This document shows positions 6,005 to 6,783 of a DNA stretch of 6,783 nt, piece after piece. The DNA is from CBDTTM01 sp965363355. GTDB taxonomy: Bacteria; Bacillota; Negativicutes; Selenomonadales; Selenomonadaceae. The position numbers and the translations under genes were made by a program. The stretch lies in the NCBI GenBank assembly GCA_965363355.1, contig CBDTTM010000136.1:1-6783 (forward strand), given 5' to 3'. Each line of letters opens with the position of its first letter. Positions within the stretch are counted from its first letter, which is position 1. Below the pieces are notes generated by a model, which was not told the origin of the DNA, ran no database searches, and saw only the letters and a program-made list of their open reading frames with translations.

Positions 6005-6032
6005 TAATTATTATGATAATTTTACGATATAA
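6005..6032 (+). promoter_or_regulatory. Putative promoter of small paralog 3, sigma-28-like
   Basis: TAAT (6005-6008), 14 bases, then TACGATAT (6023-6030) and AA repeats the box and spacing found upstream of paralog 1; TACGATATAA is identical in both. A sigma-A TATAAT (6028-6033) overlaps it, but no convincing -35 box was found at the proper distance. Confidence 0.45.
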
Positions 6033-6084
6033 TGATGTAGCATAAAATATATTGCTAATGCTTTGAAAGAAGGGAGGAAACGAG

Positions 6085-6678
6085 ATGTCGACTACGGTGA
6101 CGAATACGAATGCGGCGGATCTATGGGCATCTATTTTGGCAGCGATGCAAGGGACCAATAGTTTGACAACTGCGAATACAAGTGCAGTGGATTCTTCTTT
6201 TGCCGATGAATTGGCGGCGCTTTTGAAAACAGATAGTGTATCTGCGACTACCCAAAACAAGGCGAATACAAATGCAACAGATCTTTGGGCGGAAATTTTG
6301 GCAGCGGCGCAGAGCGCGAGCAGTCTCAGCAATGCCAATGCAAACACTTCCGCGGCGGATGCTTTTGCGGCGGAAATAGCTGCGCTGACGAATGCTGGTG
6401 CAGCCTCAGCTTCATCAAGCGCCACGGTACAGCCCCTTACGGTTGTAACCAAGATAGAACCCGACGGTTCTGTAGTTGTTATGGTAATGCAGGGGGATAG
6501 GGTCATTTCTGAGCGAAAAATCAGTGCAGCAACAGCACAAAGCGCCAATGCGCAGGTGCAGTCGCTTAAACTGGATGAAACAGCACCGGCAAAGAATTCT
6601 ACCTCTAATGTAAAAGCTGATGAATACAATACGACGGTAGCCGCTGTCTCAGGCAGCTTGTTTAATACAGTGACCTGA
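6085..6678 (+). CDS. Small paralog 3: uncharacterised Ala-rich protein with duplicated N-terminal unit and DGS...VISERK core
   Basis: This 197-residue protein of unknown function is the longest of the three paralogs. Its extra length comes from an internal duplication: residues 7-48 and 61-102 share the pattern NTNA.DLWA.ILAA.Q...SL..AN...A...FA.E.AAL. The unit corresponds to the single Trp-containing N-terminal part of paralogs 1 and 2. The core at 120-147 reads VVTKIEPDGSVVVMVMQGD then RVISERKIS. KLDE (162-165) and the C-terminal YN.T....GSLF (181-193) follow, closely like the end of paralog 1. No signal peptide or membrane helix is visible, and Ala, Ser, Thr and Asn dominate. The start has GGGAGG (6072-6077) 7 bases upstream. 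It has its own promoter and terminator. A 209-codon antisense frame covers it but is a by-product of composition. Confidence 0.87.
   Translation: MSTTVTNTNAADLWASILAAMQGTNSLTTANTSAVDSSFADELAALLKTDSVSATTQNKANTNATDLWAEILAAAQSASSLSNANANTSAADAFAAEIAALTNAGAASASSSATVQPLTVVTKIEPDGSVVVMVMQGDRVISERKISAATAQSANAQVQSLKLDETAPAKNSTSNVKADEYNTTVAAVSGSLFNTVT
6103..6390 (+). repeat. In-frame tandem duplication inside paralog 3
   Basis: Unit A spans about 6103-6228 and unit B about 6265-6390, joined by a 12-codon linker. Bases are still clearly similar, for example GATCTATGGGC against GATCTTTGGGC followed by ATTTTGGCAGCG in both. This points to a fairly recent duplication of an about 42-residue helical unit. 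Confidence 0.85.
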
Positions 6679-6683
6679 TAAAA

Positions 6684-6719
6684 ACGTAAGGATGCGTGAT
6701 TTTAAAATGGATTTTGTCA
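6684..6719 (+). repeat. Conserved noncoding 3' block, copy 2
   Basis: This is the second copy of the block at 5892-5926, beginning 5 bases after the stop codon of paralog 3. The two GGA triplets in it (6690-6692 and 6709-6711) sit 19 bases apart, against 18 in copy 1 (5898-5900 and 5916-5918). Confidence 0.8.
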
Positions 6720-6729
6720 AAGAAAAATG

Positions 6730-6777
6730 GAGCTGTCGCATGAAGTGATTTTTTACTTCTTCGGCGGCTCTTTTTTT
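6730..6777 (+). terminator. Intrinsic terminator after paralog 3
   Basis: GAGCTGTCG (6730-6738) pairs with CGGCGGCTC (6762-6770) with two G-U pairs. A second inner stem, GAAGT/ACTTC (6742-6746 and 6755-6759), extends the hairpin. Seven T residues follow at 6771-6777. Confidence 0.9.
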
Positions 6778-6783
6778 CGGAAT

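Noticed and set aside
6000..6629. 209-codon minus-strand reading frame opposite paralog 3
   Set aside because: The plus-strand frame is clearly homologous to two neighbours and has a ribosome binding site and promoter. The antisense frame only mirrors the conserved core; the same antisense pattern appears opposite paralog 1 at 5103-5354.

Overview
The window looks like chromosomal DNA of a low-GC, anaerobic Gram-positive-lineage bacterium. Evidence is the AT-rich spacers, strong GGAGG-type ribosome binding sites, intrinsic terminators with T-runs, an oxygen-sensitive iron-sulfur cysteine desulfidase and an ECF vitamin-type transporter subunit. A member of the Negativicutes (Selenomonas-like) is my best guess, but it rests on general impression, not on a marker gene. 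No RNA gene, CRISPR array, insertion sequence or attachment site was seen.

Left part (1-4198): a divergent regulator/operon arrangement for sulfur amino acid breakdown. A GntR/FCD regulator on the minus strand faces away from a plus-strand cluster. That cluster encodes an L-2-amino-thiazoline-4-carboxylate (ATC) hydrolase family protein, an L-cysteine desulfidase (CyuA type) and a YkvI-like ten-helix membrane transporter. The 356-base divergent spacer holds a good promoter for each side and two perfect palindromes (878-889 and 941-956) that are plausible operators. The likely logic is: import a cysteine-related substrate, convert it if needed to cysteine, and cleave cysteine to pyruvate, ammonia and sulfide, under control of the divergent regulator. 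A strong terminator (4163-4198) closes the cluster.

Middle part (4199-4844): an independently transcribed ECF transporter S component whose substrate I cannot assign.

Right part (4845-6783): three small tandem paralogous genes of unknown function (148, 139 and 197 aa). All share a roughly 28-residue core of the form [TV]VT[RK]x..DGS.V..VM.GD.[VI][IV]SERK, an N-terminal part with a Trp-containing segment, a KLD[QE] motif and a C-terminal G..LF or similar. They lie in two transcription units (genes 1+2, and gene 3). Both units start with a TAA[CT]-N14-TACGATATAA promoter resembling sigma-28/SigD sites. Both end with the same roughly 35-base noncoding block (ACGTAAGGATGCGTGA ... AAAATGGA) just before an intrinsic terminator. 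The proteins lack signal peptides and membrane segments and are rich in Ser, Ala, Thr, Asn and Asp. This paralog family with its conserved flanking control elements is the least explained and most interesting part of the window.
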